64,000 nt of DNA from Quercus robur (GCF_932294415.1 NC_065538.1:17769656-17833655); one strand, 5' to 3'; shown: positions 1-11,410, counted from the first letter of the stretch. A program made the numbers and translations. The notes: a model not told the origin generated them from the letters alone.

Positions 1-117
1 AGAAGTAACAATCGGACACAGGTGTAGTTTCGGTACTAAATTGACTAAAATAAAAATTTAAAGGGTGTCAAAGCAACTACCCCAAAAGTTTAAGAGGGTG
101 TTAAGAGCTTTTTTCCC
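1..117. mobile_element. Right terminus of a MULE, cut by the window edge
   Basis: Read in reverse complement, this stretch starts GGGAAAA and matches both ends of the MULE at 5521-11943 (the left end at 5521-5635 and the inverted right end at 11829-11943). The rest of the element would lie to the left of the window. No coding sequence is visible in the part present. The call rests on similarity to two other termini inside the window. Confidence 0.6.
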
Positions 118-930
118 TAATAATTGTCATATTCTACCAAATGTTTGGGTCGGATCCGACATTTCAAGTATAGGTCAGAGTTGTCAGATAGTCGGGTCTG
201 GGGTCTCAGATTGGTCCAAAATTCTGGACTTGATTAAAATTTTCGTAATTTCATTTTTTTGGCCTTTTAGAACAAATTAAGGGGTTTAACTGTTTTCTAA
301 ATCACTTGGATTTCATACGTTTTTAATCTCCTATACATTTTAGATTGGGCCTCTTTTTTACTTAATTTATTTTAAAATAGGGCTTCAAGCATAACTTATA
401 TTAAGAACTACACTAGATTTGTTGGGCCTTCAGAACATACATATCAATCCCAATATAATCCTTCTGTTTCTCACAAATTAATTACAAAAAATAAACATAA
501 CAGAATAACATAAATCTAAACCTGGACAGAATAACAGAACACAATACACAAAAAGCCTATTTTTACCACATGTGATCTCTAAAAGTGAACAACACAATAG
601 AAGCACCTGGGCAGTACATATCAATCCAAATATATAATTTTTTCCACATTAAATACAATAAAATAAACACAACAAAATAGACTAAATTTGGACAAAATAG
701 CACAACACAACACACACAAAACCAAGTTTACCATTTGTGATCCGTTAAACAACACAATAAGCACCTAGGTAGTAAGCCACTAGCTCAACACAAGTAGGCA
801 TAAAAGCCAATCTTAACACCTATTAAGCCTGCCAATCACACAAAAAATAATATTTCAACAGCAAATAAATCACAACAGCAAGCATAAGAATAAGATAATA
901 GTATACTGCAATATTTCCATATATGGATAT
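1..930. repeat. Segmental duplication, copy 1
   Basis: This segment aligns with 11827-13015. Both contain the same MULE terminus, the same unique-looking flank (for example around 140-400 and 11950-12230) and the same A-rich tract around 540-930 and 12360-13015. Identity looks roughly nine in ten by eye. The copies differ by a MITE insertion in copy 2 (12462-12716), a MITE that ends the alignment in copy 1 (934 on), a poly-T tract in copy 2, and a 44-bp inverted block. No gene is visible. Confidence 0.75.
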
Positions 931-933
931 ATA

Positions 934-1217
934 GGGTCTGTTTGAATAGAACTTATTTTGCTGAAATTGAAAATTGAAAACTGAAAATATTGTAGCAAAA
1001 TAATTTTTAAATGTGTGAATAGTACTGTGGGACCCATTTTTAATGAAAGTTACTGAAAAGTGAAGTTTATAGGTCCTGTGAATAGTACACAGGCCCACTA
1101 ATGTGCTGAAAAGTCAAAAATTTCGGCTACTGTTCATGCACAATAGCCGTTTCAGCTAAATTTTGTCTTGAAACACGTGAAAAAAAAAATAAATAAGAGG
1201 AGCAAAACGCAACCGCC
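934..1217. mobile_element. MITE, first member of a family with GGTCCGTTTGG-like ends
   Basis: The element opens with gggtctgtttgaat, followed by an A/T-rich body with the phrases 'actgaaaat..tgtagcaaaataattttt' and 'tgggacccattttt'. These phrases recur in inverted form at 12462-12716. The matching position in the duplicated copy (near 13016) lacks this body, so it is an insertion or the edge of the duplication. The left end is clear. The right end is approximate and no target duplication is certain. It has no coding capacity. Confidence 0.55.
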
Positions 1218-1840
1218 TTATAGTGACTTTTGCGTTTCCCATCTAGAGTCTTATATATTTTCCCCTGCTGTTATTAATTTATTTCTTCCATGTCAATCGA
1301 CATTCTCTCATACGATTATTTGCAGAGATCCTATTAGATGTTTGGTGATAGTTTATATCTATTTCCATGTATGTGATCTATAAAATTTATTTAGCTAGGA
1401 ATAAAATTTTCTTCCACATCAAGGAAAAACAATGATAGCCAAGTTCCTATAAAAAATAAATAAATAATGACAACCAAGTGAAGTTTCCTTAATTTAGAAA
1501 ACTCAAACAACCATCCAAGTCATAATAAGAATTTGAGACAATTACATACTCAGCAATCTTTACTTGACACAAATTATATCAAGCCATCTTCATTTCATGA
1601 TAATTCCACCCTAATAAGAGGGAAATTTCTCTGAACAAGATAATCATCGTCTCCATAACTAAATCCATGCTCTTGTGCACTTTATTAAACTAATTGCAAA
1701 CTTGTAATAAATATTATTTTCTCATAAATTCCATTGATCAGTCGTACTAATATAATTATATAACTATCACACCAAATGTCATCCATCTTAATGAGCCAAG
1801 CTTTGATAAGACTTTGTTGGGCCACAATCTAATTTTATTT
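1218..1840. other. Non-coding stretch with a short repeat shared with 5137-5232
   Basis: About 1265-1345 matches 5137-5232 at close to nine in ten positions, including a run ending in gagatcctatt. The rest is AT-rich and shows no gene, RNA gene or convincing element. Confidence 0.5.
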
Positions 1841-2048
1841 GGGGTCCGTTTGGGATCTACTTATTTTGTTGAAACTAAAATTTTTTTTACTGAAAGTATT
1901 GTAGATAAAAGAAAAAGTTAGCTGAGCCTGAAATAGTACAGTAAGACCCATAAATAGTATCAAAAAGTATAGTGAGACTCATAAATAGTAGAAAAACAAG
2001 ATAAATAGTAAAATAAGTCGACAAAAATAATTTTTGCTAAACGGACAC
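1841..2048. mobile_element. MITE, about 208 bp
   Basis: It begins ggggtccgtttgg and ends taaacggacac, an imperfect terminal inverted repeat. Inside are several 'ataaatagta' phrases that recur at 33331-33510 and, inverted, at 33533-33737 and 36603-36791. It is non-coding. The superfamily is not settled because the target duplication is not clear. Confidence 0.6.
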
Positions 2049-2481
2049 TTGAAGTAAGAAATTTAACAAATAATTCTAATCTGTCCTCAAAAATAATATA
2101 ATCAAAATTACCAGGCCAAGATCTTAAACTCACAAAAACATATTAATCTCTAACAAAAGCACTAAGAAATCCCATTAGGAATAAATCATAGAACCAACCT
2201 TAAACAAATTCATTATAATAATAAAATAAGTTACAAAATCTTCTCGGTTTATTTTCAATTCTTAAGGTAGCATCAAATATGTTAAATATTAGCATTGACG
2301 TGTATACTATGTTGTATATGATAGAGTAGATGCGGAAGAGGAAGTGTAGAATAGGAACATTAGAACATGAGATTATGTGGTGCAACCATGACGACCTGTG
2401 TTCACGAAGGAAACCCTTAACAGTTATATCTTTATTATATGAGAGTGTAGTACAAAGTATGTGTTAGAATGAACCATAATA
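2049..2481. other. Non-coding AT-rich stretch
   Basis: No open frame with recognisable protein content, no RNA gene and no repeat structure were found between the MITE and the solo LTR. Confidence 0.4.
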
Positions 2482-2486
2482 TCAGT

Positions 2487-3280
2487 TGTAAGGACTGGAT
2501 TTGGATTGGACCCAATATAGGATTGGGTTTTAGCCCAATGAGTCCAAACAATAAATTTGTAGAGCGTGGGTGAAAGAACTAGTTCTATTTGGTAAGAAAG
2601 ACAATAACAATTGTTTATGTAAGAGAATCAAACACAAGTAAGATAAGAAAATCTATCCTCGGCTATGTTATAATGTCAAGTTTTTGATCAAGGTTACAAA
2701 AGTTCAAAGAATTCTTACAAAGATTTCTTGGTTTTTTCCATCTCCTTCTCCTTTGGCCACCTTTCCATGTTATATACTATAATTTTGATATCATCCCCAC
2801 CATACACGTGCAAGTTAGTTTCTAGGAAATCCTTCTTGTCCCATCCAACACCTCCCAAAACTCTCAATTAGCAGCTGTAAGGCTGCTTCACCACTGTTCA
2901 GTTATCACCTCTACATTAATGCAGCCAGAGAGTTAGCTGGGATGCATTTAATGTGGAGGTAGAAGTTTTTGCAGATATTTGTTGCCTCCCTATACTCTTC
3001 TCTTATCCAATGTCTGATTTCTAACTGTGATGCAATCTTGAAGGTTCAGGACATTCAGGACGATAAGACATTCCTACTGACCTCGGATCTACATTTCCGA
3101 TATGACTTTTCTCCTCGTACACATTTTGAACTATCATATACAATCCTTATTTCTTCTTATTCTACTATTCCCATAATATCCTTTATTTGACCATTCTCGG
3201 ACTAATAGACATCCTCAAACTGGGCCATAGGCCCAATACATACAGTTTTAACAGTACCTTCTGTCTAACTGGCCCCCACA
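2487..3280 (+). mobile_element. Solo LTR, 794 bp, with 5-bp target duplication
   Basis: The unit begins TGTAAGGACT and ends GGCCCCCACA (TG...CA). It is flanked by a perfect duplication TCAGT at 2482-2486 and 3281-3285. There is no internal region, so the element has been reduced to one LTR, the usual result of recombination between two LTRs. The orientation (+) is chosen from the TG...CA polarity and is weak. The family is not certain: GGCCC-rich plant LTRs of this kind are often Gypsy-type, but no coding sequence is left to test that. Confidence 0.8.
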
Positions 3281-3285
3281 TCAGT

Positions 3286-5136
3286 ATATGTAGTAGACTA
3301 AACTCTAGACCTCTAGTACAAGTAGGAGACTTGCCTTTCACACAAAGTAGGTGACCTTGGGCCTATAACATTGTGCTAATGTGTATAATATATCTCTAAC
3401 AAAATACAATATTACATCTTTTATAGGAATTAATGCAACTCTCTTGAGATCTTTCTCATTAGATATTACAATTCCCTATGCTTACAATAAACACACATAA
3501 AAAATTAAAAAAAATAAAAATAAAAAGAGAAGGAAAAAAAGATGCTTGTAGAATTGTCTTTGCCATGATTGATAGAAAATGAATATGATATATTGACAAC
3601 TTACTCAATTGTCTTCGTGGAATTTTTGTTTTCTATGATCCAAGTTGTAGAACGATTAGTTTGATAAGAAAGAAAGTTGTAGAACTATTAGTTTGATAAG
3701 AAAGAGATTGATGCCTAAGATCACAGAAAACACATGGTAAACCAGGATGGGGATCAAAGTAGACAATGATTAAGCATAACTTATTCAATACGACTTTGGC
3801 CATTTATTTTATTTTATTTATTAGATAAAATATAATTTGAACTCTATCAAGATTTTTCTTTAACGTCAAACTAAGACACTAATTGGTTTTTGGTACAAGC
3901 GGGATTCAAATTCCAAGTCTATAATAAAAGTTTTTATTAGTTAAGCTAATTAGAATCTATGACTTTAACATAGGATAGGGTTTTATGGCAAGTAGGCATG
4001 CTTCCCATTTACCAACCCCTAATGGCTTATCCCATATTAAGGTTAGGCCCAGGGGCGGAGCCTAGGGGGCGCGCGGGGGGCAAATGCCCCCTCTGACCTT
4101 CCCCCAAACTCCTTCAATACAGGAGTCTAACGCTTATTTTGGCCTCTTACCATATTTTTAGATTATTTTCCTCTCTATTAAAAAAAATAATAAAAAAAAT
4201 AAAAATAAAAAACAAACAAACAAACAGATAACTTAATAATGGACTCATAATAGTTTTTGTTTTATAATAATTATTAGAAGTCTCAAGGCACTTTCGGTAT
4301 TTTACGATAATTGAAATTCAATATTTTCATGGGAATCTCAACTAGCTGATCCATGGGTTTTTTGGGTTAACAAGTTGTTGTTGCTACAAAGTTTCAAAAG
4401 TTGGAAAATACACTCTGTTTTATAGCCATGAAACAGGTGATTTTCATGCTGGCTTCCCTAGCTCTGAAGTTTTGAATTTAAGTGGTAGAGGAAATCCCTA
4501 CAAGCTTTTAAGATACGCCTAAAGTTGCATCATTTTAAGATATAGCCAAGGTTAATTTTTTGCTGAGAGCTAATTGGTTTAAGATGTTATGAATGTAATA
4601 TAAAAGTTTATTTAAAGTAGCATAATTTAGCTATTTGGTTGTCACATGGCTAAGACTATTATTGGGGCTGTATATATAGATATTTTTCTATTTCAATAAA
4701 GTTTGCTATTTCTTTCTCTATCAATATTTCTGGTTTCATTTGTTTATTGGATGCCATTTCTAACCAACAACAAAAAAAAAAAAATCTATGTCCCTACCAT
4801 GATTGATTGCTCTGAACTAATAAATAGCTTTGCACTCACCCTCTATGCCTCTAGTGTCTTTTCCTTTTCTTTTTTTTGAGAAAGGAGTGTCTTTTCCTTG
4901 AATTATTGGTTTTTTGATAAACTCCTTGAATTAATTATTGGTTGTGAATGGACCCGATTGCTTTTGCATAATATTAGATCGTAGTTTCAATTTCTAAAAT
5001 GGTCAAGTTTTTCGCCTACAAGTCTCACTCCTGTTATCAATAACAACAAATATTTAAAATTCATGACCAAAAGAGAACACAATATAAAGAAAAAGTAATT
5101 GAACACGTATCGGTACATTACACCCACTACCCATGT
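3286..5136. other. Non-coding stretch with element relics
   Basis: Around 4044-4090 lies a GC-rich patch (cccaggggcggagcc followed by G runs) of a kind common at decayed plant transposon ends. Around 4660-4745 a TATA-like stretch is followed by an AATAAA signal, which could be the tail of an old LTR or transcription unit. No protein-coding region is supported. Confidence 0.35.
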
Positions 5137-5232
5137 TATTAACTTATTTCTTCCATATCCATCGACATTCTCTCCTACGATTATTTGCAGAGATCCTATT
5201 TAGATGTTTGGTGTATGTGGTCTATAATCTAA
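5137..5232. repeat. Second copy of the 1265-1345 repeat
   Basis: It matches 1265-1345 in direct orientation with scattered differences. The two copies flank unrelated sequence, so this is a dispersed or locally duplicated block of unknown nature. A microsatellite (ATT repeated about ten times) follows at 5273-5303. Confidence 0.55.
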
Positions 5233-5264
5233 TCACTAAATGTTTAAAGTTTCATTATAACCTT

Positions 5265-5303
<39 letters not shown>

Positions 5304-6060
5304 GATGTATAAGAAAGTTGTGTTACTCTAACTAGTATACTTTTGATCACCTCAATAATAGAACTTTTTCTTTTAGAATCTCTTTTGCTTTATATTGGCT
5401 TTTTTTTTTTTTTTTACTCATAGTCTTAAGTTTTTTAATTTTAGCCAATAATTCGAATAAAAGGAATCCCTACTTATTATGAATGCTTATCTATTGTCAA
5501 AGAGAGAATATATAACAATTGGGAAAAATGTCCTATCACCCCATGAACTTTGGGCTAGTTGCCTTGACACTCCCCTAAACTTTTATTTTAGCTAATTTAA
5601 TACCTCAATTTCACACGTTTCGAATTACTACTTCTGTTATTGTTGTTTAGTAATCTAACGTCGTTCTCACGTGAGCACTAAACAACGAAAACGTATGTAA
5701 AAAAAAAAAAAAAAAAAAAATTTGTTTGCAGGACCAATTTGAGAGAGATAGGAGGGAACCAGGCCAGCCGTTCGTAATACCGCCAGAGCCGACATTCATG
5801 GTCCTGCCGGATTTGGGTCGTTTTCTGTCTTCCGTGCAAGAGAGAGAGATATCAAACTAAAACTTAAATTTTTTGCAACTGTTGTTTTATGTTGACTCTT
5901 AATCTAATTACCATTATCTAAAATACCTCTGTGCTAGTTCCACCAATTAAAATTGTTTGCAATCTTTGTTTTCTATAGACTCGTATTTGTTTTTTTTTTT
6001 CCCTTTTGGGATTGTCAAATCTGATTAATAGCACCCAACTGTTTGGCAAAGTTCTTCCTC

Positions 6061-6375
6061 TATCAGAATTCAAGGAAACTAGAAGAGCTAGCTGAATCAC
6101 CTCAGTCCAGAAGTCCAAGTAGCAGTATAACTGAAGCAGAGACCAACGGCATGTAGTTTAAGAATAAAAGCTACATGTAGTTTTACTTATAGTTAATAGA
6201 CACATGACTTGCACGTGTTTTGATTAGCTGTACATTTCTGTTAGTTAGTTAGGAGTTTGTTAGATCAGATAAGTTAGTTTTGGGTTTGTTTTAGCTGCTT
6301 AAGCATTGCTATATATATCTGTAATTAGCACAGTTATTTTGATCAATACAATCATTTTTCTCATTAATTCTTTTA
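6061..6375 (+). repeat. 5' LTR of the Copia element
   Basis: 315 bp, starting TATCAGAATT and ending TTCTTTTA. It holds a TATA-like stretch (ctatatatatct) near 6310. The match to 11096-11410 appears complete. Confidence 0.95.
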
Positions 6376-6388
6376 TGGTATCAGAGCC
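6376..6388 (+). other. Primer binding site
   Basis: TGGTATCAGAGCC directly abuts the 5' LTR. It is the standard plant Copia site complementary to the 3' end of initiator methionine tRNA, where reverse transcription would start. Confidence 0.95.
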
Positions 6389-6451
6389 TTCTTGCTCTAT
6401 TTTCTCCCAAAATTCCTAGGGTTTGTTCTTGAGAGTTTTGAAGCTTCGTCA

Positions 6452-9400
6452 ATGGCGGAAGCAACGAATACTTCATCTTCTTCCTCTGTGCAAGATCCTG
6501 CACTTGTAGAGGATATCTCAAATCCTCTGTTTCTTCATCACGCTGAGAGTCCTGGAGCCATGCTTGTGTCCGAACCATTGATTGGTGAGAACTATCATGC
6601 TTGGGTTCGATCAATGAGAAAAGCATTGGTTGCTAAGAATAAGTTTGGTTTTGTCAATGGTAGTATCACTCTCTCTTCGCCATTGATAAAAACTCCAGCA
6701 GCTGTTGATGCTTGGATTCGATGTGATAACATGGTAGGTTCTTGGTTGATGAAGGCTGTGTCACCTCAGATTCGAGTGAGCATCACCTACAGGGATACTG
6801 CTCTGGAAATCTGGAATGACCTCAGGGATACGCATTCTCAAGGGAATGGACCTAGGATTTTCCAGCTTCAGAAAGATATAGCTTCAATGTGTCAAGGTGA
6901 TTCTTCAATCACCAACTATTTCACTCAATTGAAGCTTTTCTGGGATCAACTCCAGAATTTTAGGCCTACTCCTACCTGTTCTTGTGGGAAGTGTACATGC
7001 AATCTGCCTCAGAAGATTGAAGAGCTTCGTCTCCAAGACTCAGTCATGCAATTTCTGATGGGACTCAACGAGTCATATTCTCAGATCAAAGGTCAGATCC
7101 TATTGATGGAACCATTGCCAACCGTCAACAAAGCTTATTCCTTATTGATTCAAGAAGAGAGGCAGAGGAGTGTAGGGATTGGAAATTCTGCTCACATAGA
7201 GTCTACCACTCTTGCAGTGAAAGGATCTGATGTTAACTCCAATCCCAATTTCCCTAATTTTCCTGCCTTCTTTGCTAATTCTGGTGTTTTTGGAGGAAAG
7301 AATTCCAAAGGTAGAGACAGACCTATATGCACTCACTGTGGGAAGCTTGGGCATGTCATGGAAAAATGCTTCAAACTACACGGATTTCCTCCAGGTTTTA
7401 AACCTAAAGGCAAGAATTTTAGGGTGAATCAAGTAAATGTTCAAGAGACTTATGCAGATGATGATCATACCTCTGCTAATTTCCCTTTTTCTCAAGAGCA
7501 ATGTCAACAATTTTTGACTATGTTGGGAACTCAAATGCAAGCTGCTCATCTTCATTCTGGTGGCAAGGAAGCTCAGTTCAATATGGGGAATAAGGAAGCA
7601 CACATGGCTAACAGTGTGATCAAGCCTAATTCATCTGCATCTTCCTCTTCCAGTGGCATAGATGCTTTCACCATGGCAGGTACATTCAATCATACGTGTT
7701 CAAACTTGAGGCATTCAGTTTTTTCTGCTCAAATCACACATAGAACTGCTTTTGGTGGTAATGATTGGGTTATTGATACTGGAGCAACAGACCATATAGT
7801 GTATTCTGTTACTCTGTTGACTGATTTTACTGCTGTTAATTGTGTGGTTGCTCTTCCAAATGGTGAAACTGCTTTGGTAACTCATATTGGTTCTATATGT
7901 CTTTCTGAAAATCTTGTCTTAACCAATGTGCTTTGTGTCCCATCCTTCTCATTCAACCTATTATCAGTTAGTCAGCTCACCAAGAAAATGCATTGTTGTC
8001 TCATTTTCTTGTCTACCTTCTGTTTCATTCAGGACCTGAAATGCTGGAGGACGATTGGTGTGGGTGAAGTTCATGATGGGTTGTATCTTCTTCAACATAG
8101 CCCCTCTGATACTTGTGCCATTCCAACTCAGTCCCAGGCTATTCCAAGCTTTCATTCTGTTTTCAATTCTGTTTTTCATTCCATTTTTAGTCCAAATAAA
8201 TCTCATGTTGTCAATACTGTCAAAGTTCCATTTTCTGTATGGCATTCTAGACTTGGGCATCCCTCTGATGCTAAGATTTCCTTTTTGAAAAATGTACTTC
8301 CTGATCTCAATTCTGTCTCAAATAAAATCTGTGATGTTTGTCCTCTAGCCAAGCATAAAAGACTTCCTTTTCCATTCCATAATCATATATCTGAATTTCC
8401 CTTTGATTTGATACATTGTGACATATGGGGTCCCTATGTGGTTCCTACTGTTGCAGGTCACAAGTATTTTCTCACCATTGTTGATGATTGCACTAGATCA
8501 ACTTGGGTATATCTCATGAAATCCAAGTCTGAAACCAGATCCTTATTACAATCCTTTTATACCATGATTAAGACTCAATTTGGTAAGTCTATTAAAGTCT
8601 TTAGGACTGACAATGGACTTGAATTTCAAATGAATGAATTTTTCAAACTTCATGGTATAATTCATCAGCACAGCTGTGTTGCTACTCCACAACAAAATTC
8701 TGTTGTGGAGAGAAAGCATCAGCATATACTCTGTGTTGCTAGAGCCTTAAGACTTCAATCAAATATCCCTATTGCTTATTGGGGTGATTGCATTCTCACT
8801 GCTGTTCACCTCATCAACAGACTGCCTTATCCTCTTTTGAACCACAAATCCCCTTTTGAGCTTCTTTATCATAAACTCCCAGATTACTCCCATCTCAAAG
8901 TGTTTGGTTGTTTATGTTTTGCTTCTACTCTTTCACACAATAGAGGCAAATTTGATCCTAGGGCTCTTAAGTGTGTCTTCTTGGGTTATCCTTTTGGGGT
9001 TAAGGGTTATAAATTTTTAAACTTGCAAACCAGATCTTGTTTCATTTCTAGAGATGTTGTTTTCCATGAATCTGTTTTTCCATTTCAGTCTCTTCCTACT
9101 TCTGCTCCCTTATCTCAATCTGATCCTCTTTTTCATGATTGTTTTCCTGATGCTCCACCTCTTCCTATCACTGATTCTATTCATCATTCTACTCCTGTAT
9201 TAGATACTTCTGATCATGTTGATTCCACCATTCTTGAAGAACATTTTGTTGATCTTCCTGAGGAGCTTTCTGTTTTTGTTCCTAATGACATCACTACTCC
9301 TCTCCCTGACCTTTCCTCTTCCTCTTTGTCAACTGATTCTGTCCATGCTCTTCCCTCTCTTCCAGCTGGTCCTATTCCAACTCCTCTTGGTCCTAGAAAG

Positions 9401-11191
9401 TCTTCTAGAATCTCTAAGCCACCTGCTTACCTTCAAGCTTACAAGTGCCATGCTGTTTCCACCAAATACCCTATTGCCAATTATGTTTCTGATCATAAAC
9501 TTTCCCCTTCTTATTCCCATTTTTGCAATAGTATCTCCCAAATTCCTGAACCTCAGTTTTACCATCAGGCAGTTGGTGATCCTAATTGGGATGCTGCCAT
9601 GGCAGCTGAAATTCAGGCTTTAGAACTTAATAACACTTGGTCTCTTGTTCCTTTGCCTTCCCATAAAAGGGCTGTTGGCTGTAAGTGGGTGTTCAAAATC
9701 AAGTACAAGTCAGATGGTAGTGTAGAGAGGTACAAAGCAAGGTTAGTGGCCAAAGGATATACTCAACAAGAGGGTTTAGACTATACTGAGACATTCTCTC
9801 CTGTTGCCAAGATGGTGACTGTCAAACTCTTTCTCTCTTTGGCTGCTGTGCATGGCTGGACTCTCCATCAATTGGATGTTAACAATGCATTTCTTCATGG
9901 TGATTTGCATGAAGAAGTGTATATGTGTCCTCCTCCAGGCCTGCCCAGCAAGGGGGAGCTTGTGTGCAAGTTGAACAAATCATTGTATGGCCTTAAACAA
10001 GCCTCAAGACAATGGTATTCAAAGTTCTCAACAACTCTACTGCACCATGGTTTTCTGCAATCTAAGGCAGACTACTCTTTGTTCACCAAGCACTCAGGAG
10101 CTTCTTTCATAGCACTTTTGGTATATGTTGATGATATACTTGTTGCCAGCAATGATCCTCAATCTGTAGCAGACCTTAAGGTTCTCTTAAATAAGGAATT
10201 CAAGTTGAAGGATCTGGGCAGTTTGAAATACTTCTTGGGTTTGGAAGTGGCTAGATCTGAGAAAGGCATCTCTTTATGCCAAAGAAAGTATGCTCTTGAA
10301 GTGATCAATGATGTGGGAATGCTTGGGTGTAAACCTGTTAAGACTCCCATGGAGACAAATCTCAAGTTAAGTAAAGATGAAGGCAAGTTATTGACTGATG
10401 CTGGTATGTACAGAAGACTGATAGGGAGGCTGCTGTTTCTTACCATTTCTAGGCCTGATATCACCTACTCAGTACATAGGTTGAGTCAATTTATGTCTAA
10501 GCCTAGAGAGCCTCATCTCAGGGCAGCCTATAGAGTGGTTCAGTATCTTAAGGGTACTTCAGGACAAGGGTTGTTCTTTTCTTCTCAATCCTCTTTGCAT
10601 ATCAAAGCATTTGCAGATGCTGATTGGGCTGCATGTACTGATTCTAGAAGATCCATTACTGGTTATTGTGTGTTTCTTGGTGACTCTCTCATTTCTTGGA
10701 AGTCTAAGAAACAGAACACAGTCTCAAGATCCACGGCAGAAGCAGAATACAGGGCCATGGCAGTTGCAGTATGTGAAGTGACATGGATCTTATACTTACT
10801 TAAGGATCTGGATATAAAACATGATCAGGCTGCATTGTTGTTCAGTGACTCTCAAGCTGCTATTCACATAGGAACTAATCCTGTATTCCATGAGCGTACA
10901 AAACACATTGAAATAGACTGTCACATTGTTAGAGACAAAGTGCAGGCAGGAGTTATAAAGCTGATGGACATTCGTACCCAATGTCAGATAGCTGATTTGT
11001 TGACAAAGGCTTTGAGCTGGAGTCAATTTTCTGGTCTTCTTACCAGGATGGGCATCTCCAATATTCACTCTCATGATGTCCATCCTGAGGGGGAGTATCA
11101 GAATTCAAGGAAACTAGAAGAGCTAGCTGAATCACCTCAGTCCAGAAGTCCAAGTAGCAGTATAACTGAAGCAGAGACCAACGGCATGTAG
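6452..11191 (+). CDS. Copia Gag-Pol polyprotein (1,579 aa from first ATG)
   Basis: The first ATG of the long frame is at 6452, giving MAEATNTSSS. Domains in order: a gag region with 'ENYHAWVRSM' and 'KNKFGFVNGS'; a CCHC zinc knuckle (CTHCGKLGHVMEKC) near 7328-7369; an aspartic protease with WVIDTGATDHI near 7768-7800; the pre-integrase HxRLGH motif near 8240; an integrase core beginning LIHCDIWGP near 8410; reverse transcriptase from about 9670 with YVDD near 10125; and RNase H beginning ADADWAACTD near 10615. The stop lies inside the 3' LTR, so the LTR supplies the C-terminus. No interruption is seen. Copia elements use one polyprotein cleaved by their own protease inside virus-like particles. 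Treated here as a recent element copy. Confidence 0.95.
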   Translation: MAEATNTSSSSSVQDPALVEDISNPLFLHHAESPGAMLVSEPLIGENYHAWVRSMRKALVAKNKFGFVNGSITLSSPLIKTPAAVDAWIRCDNMVGSWLMKAVSPQIRVSITYRDTALEIWNDLRDTHSQGNGPRIFQLQKDIASMCQGDSSITNYFTQLKLFWDQLQNFRPTPTCSCGKCTCNLPQKIEELRLQDSVMQFLMGLNESYSQIKGQILLMEPLPTVNKAYSLLIQEERQRSVGIGNSAHIESTTLAVKGSDVNSNPNFPNFPAFFANSGVFGGKNSKGRDRPICTHCGKLGHVMEKCFKLHGFPPGFKPKGKNFRVNQVNVQETYADDDHTSANFPFSQEQCQQFLTMLGTQMQAAHLHSGGKEAQFNMGNKEAHMANSVIKPNSSASSSSSGIDAFTMAGTFNHTCSNLRHSVFSAQITHRTAFGGNDWVIDTGATDHIVYSVTLLTDFTAVNCVVALPNGETALVTHIGSICLSENLVLTNVLCVPSFSFNLLSVSQLTKKMHCCLIFLSTFCFIQDLKCWRTIGVGEVHDGLYLLQHSPSDTCAIPTQSQAIPSFHSVFNSVFHSIFSPNKSHVVNTVKVPFSVWHSRLGHPSDAKISFLKNVLPDLNSVSNKICDVCPLAKHKRLPFPFHNHISEFPFDLIHCDIWGPYVVPTVAGHKYFLTIVDDCTRSTWVYLMKSKSETRSLLQSFYTMIKTQFGKSIKVFRTDNGLEFQMNEFFKLHGIIHQHSCVATPQQNSVVERKHQHILCVARALRLQSNIPIAYWGDCILTAVHLINRLPYPLLNHKSPFELLYHKLPDYSHLKVFGCLCFASTLSHNRGKFDPRALKCVFLGYPFGVKGYKFLNLQTRSCFISRDVVFHESVFPFQSLPTSAPLSQSDPLFHDCFPDAPPLPITDSIHHSTPVLDTSDHVDSTILEEHFVDLPEELSVFVPNDITTPLPDLSSSSLSTDSVHALPSLPAGPIPTPLGPRKSSRISKPPAYLQAYKCHAVSTKYPIANYVSDHKLSPSYSHFCNSISQIPEPQFYHQAVGDPNWDAAMAAEIQALELNNTWSLVPLPSHKRAVGCKWVFKIKYKSDGSVERYKARLVAKGYTQQEGLDYTETFSPVAKMVTVKLFLSLAAVHGWTLHQLDVNNAFLHGDLHEEVYMCPPPGLPSKGELVCKLNKSLYGLKQASRQWYSKFSTTLLHHGFLQSKADYSLFTKHSGASFIALLVYVDDILVASNDPQSVADLKVLLNKEFKLKDLGSLKYFLGLEVARSEKGISLCQRKYALEVINDVGMLGCKPVKTPMETNLKLSKDEGKLLTDAGMYRRLIGRLLFLTISRPDITYSVHRLSQFMSKPREPHLRAAYRVVQYLKGTSGQGLFFSSQSSLHIKAFADADWAACTDSRRSITGYCVFLGDSLISWKSKKQNTVSRSTAEAEYRAMAVAVCEVTWILYLLKDLDIKHDQAALLFSDSQAAIHIGTNPVFHERTKHIEIDCHIVRDKVQAGVIKLMDIRTQCQIADLLTKALSWSQFSGLLTRMGISNIHSHDVHPEGEYQNSRKLEELAESPQSRSPSSSITEAETNGM
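11084..11095 (+). other. Polypurine tract
   Basis: A purine-rich run (ctgagggggag) directly precedes the 3' LTR, the expected start point for plus-strand DNA synthesis. It also lies inside the open frame. Confidence 0.8.
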
Positions 11192-11410
11192 TTTAAGAAT
11201 AAAAGCTACATGTAGTTTTACTTATAGTTAATAGACACATGACTTGCACGTGTTTTGATTAGCTGTACATTTCTGTTAGTTAGTTAGGAGTTTGTTAGAT
11301 CAGATAAGTTAGTTTTGGGTTTGTTTTAGCTGCTTAAGCATTGCTATATATATCTGTAATTAGCACAGTTATTTTGATCAATACAATCATTTTTCTCATT
11401 AATTCTTTTA
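11096..11410 (+). repeat. 3' LTR of the Copia element
   Basis: 315 bp, apparently identical to the 5' LTR and followed by the target duplication TCCTC. The last 96 nt of the polyprotein frame read into it. Confidence 0.95.

Larger units (their letters stand above)
6061..11410 (+). mobile_element. Full-length Ty1/copia retrotransposon, looks whole and young
   Basis: The two 315-bp LTRs (6061-6375 and 11096-11410) read as identical by eye. The insertion is flanked by TCCTC at 6056-6060 and 11411-11415. A primer binding site complementary to initiator methionine tRNA follows the 5' LTR at once, and a purine-rich tract precedes the 3' LTR. One uninterrupted frame covers gag and pol in the copia order protease, integrase, reverse transcriptase, RNase H. 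Identical LTRs mean a recent insertion. The LTR ends are TA...TA, not TG...CA; non-canonical ends, including this pair, are known from a minority of plant Copia elements. I do not assign a lineage within copia. Confidence 0.95.
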
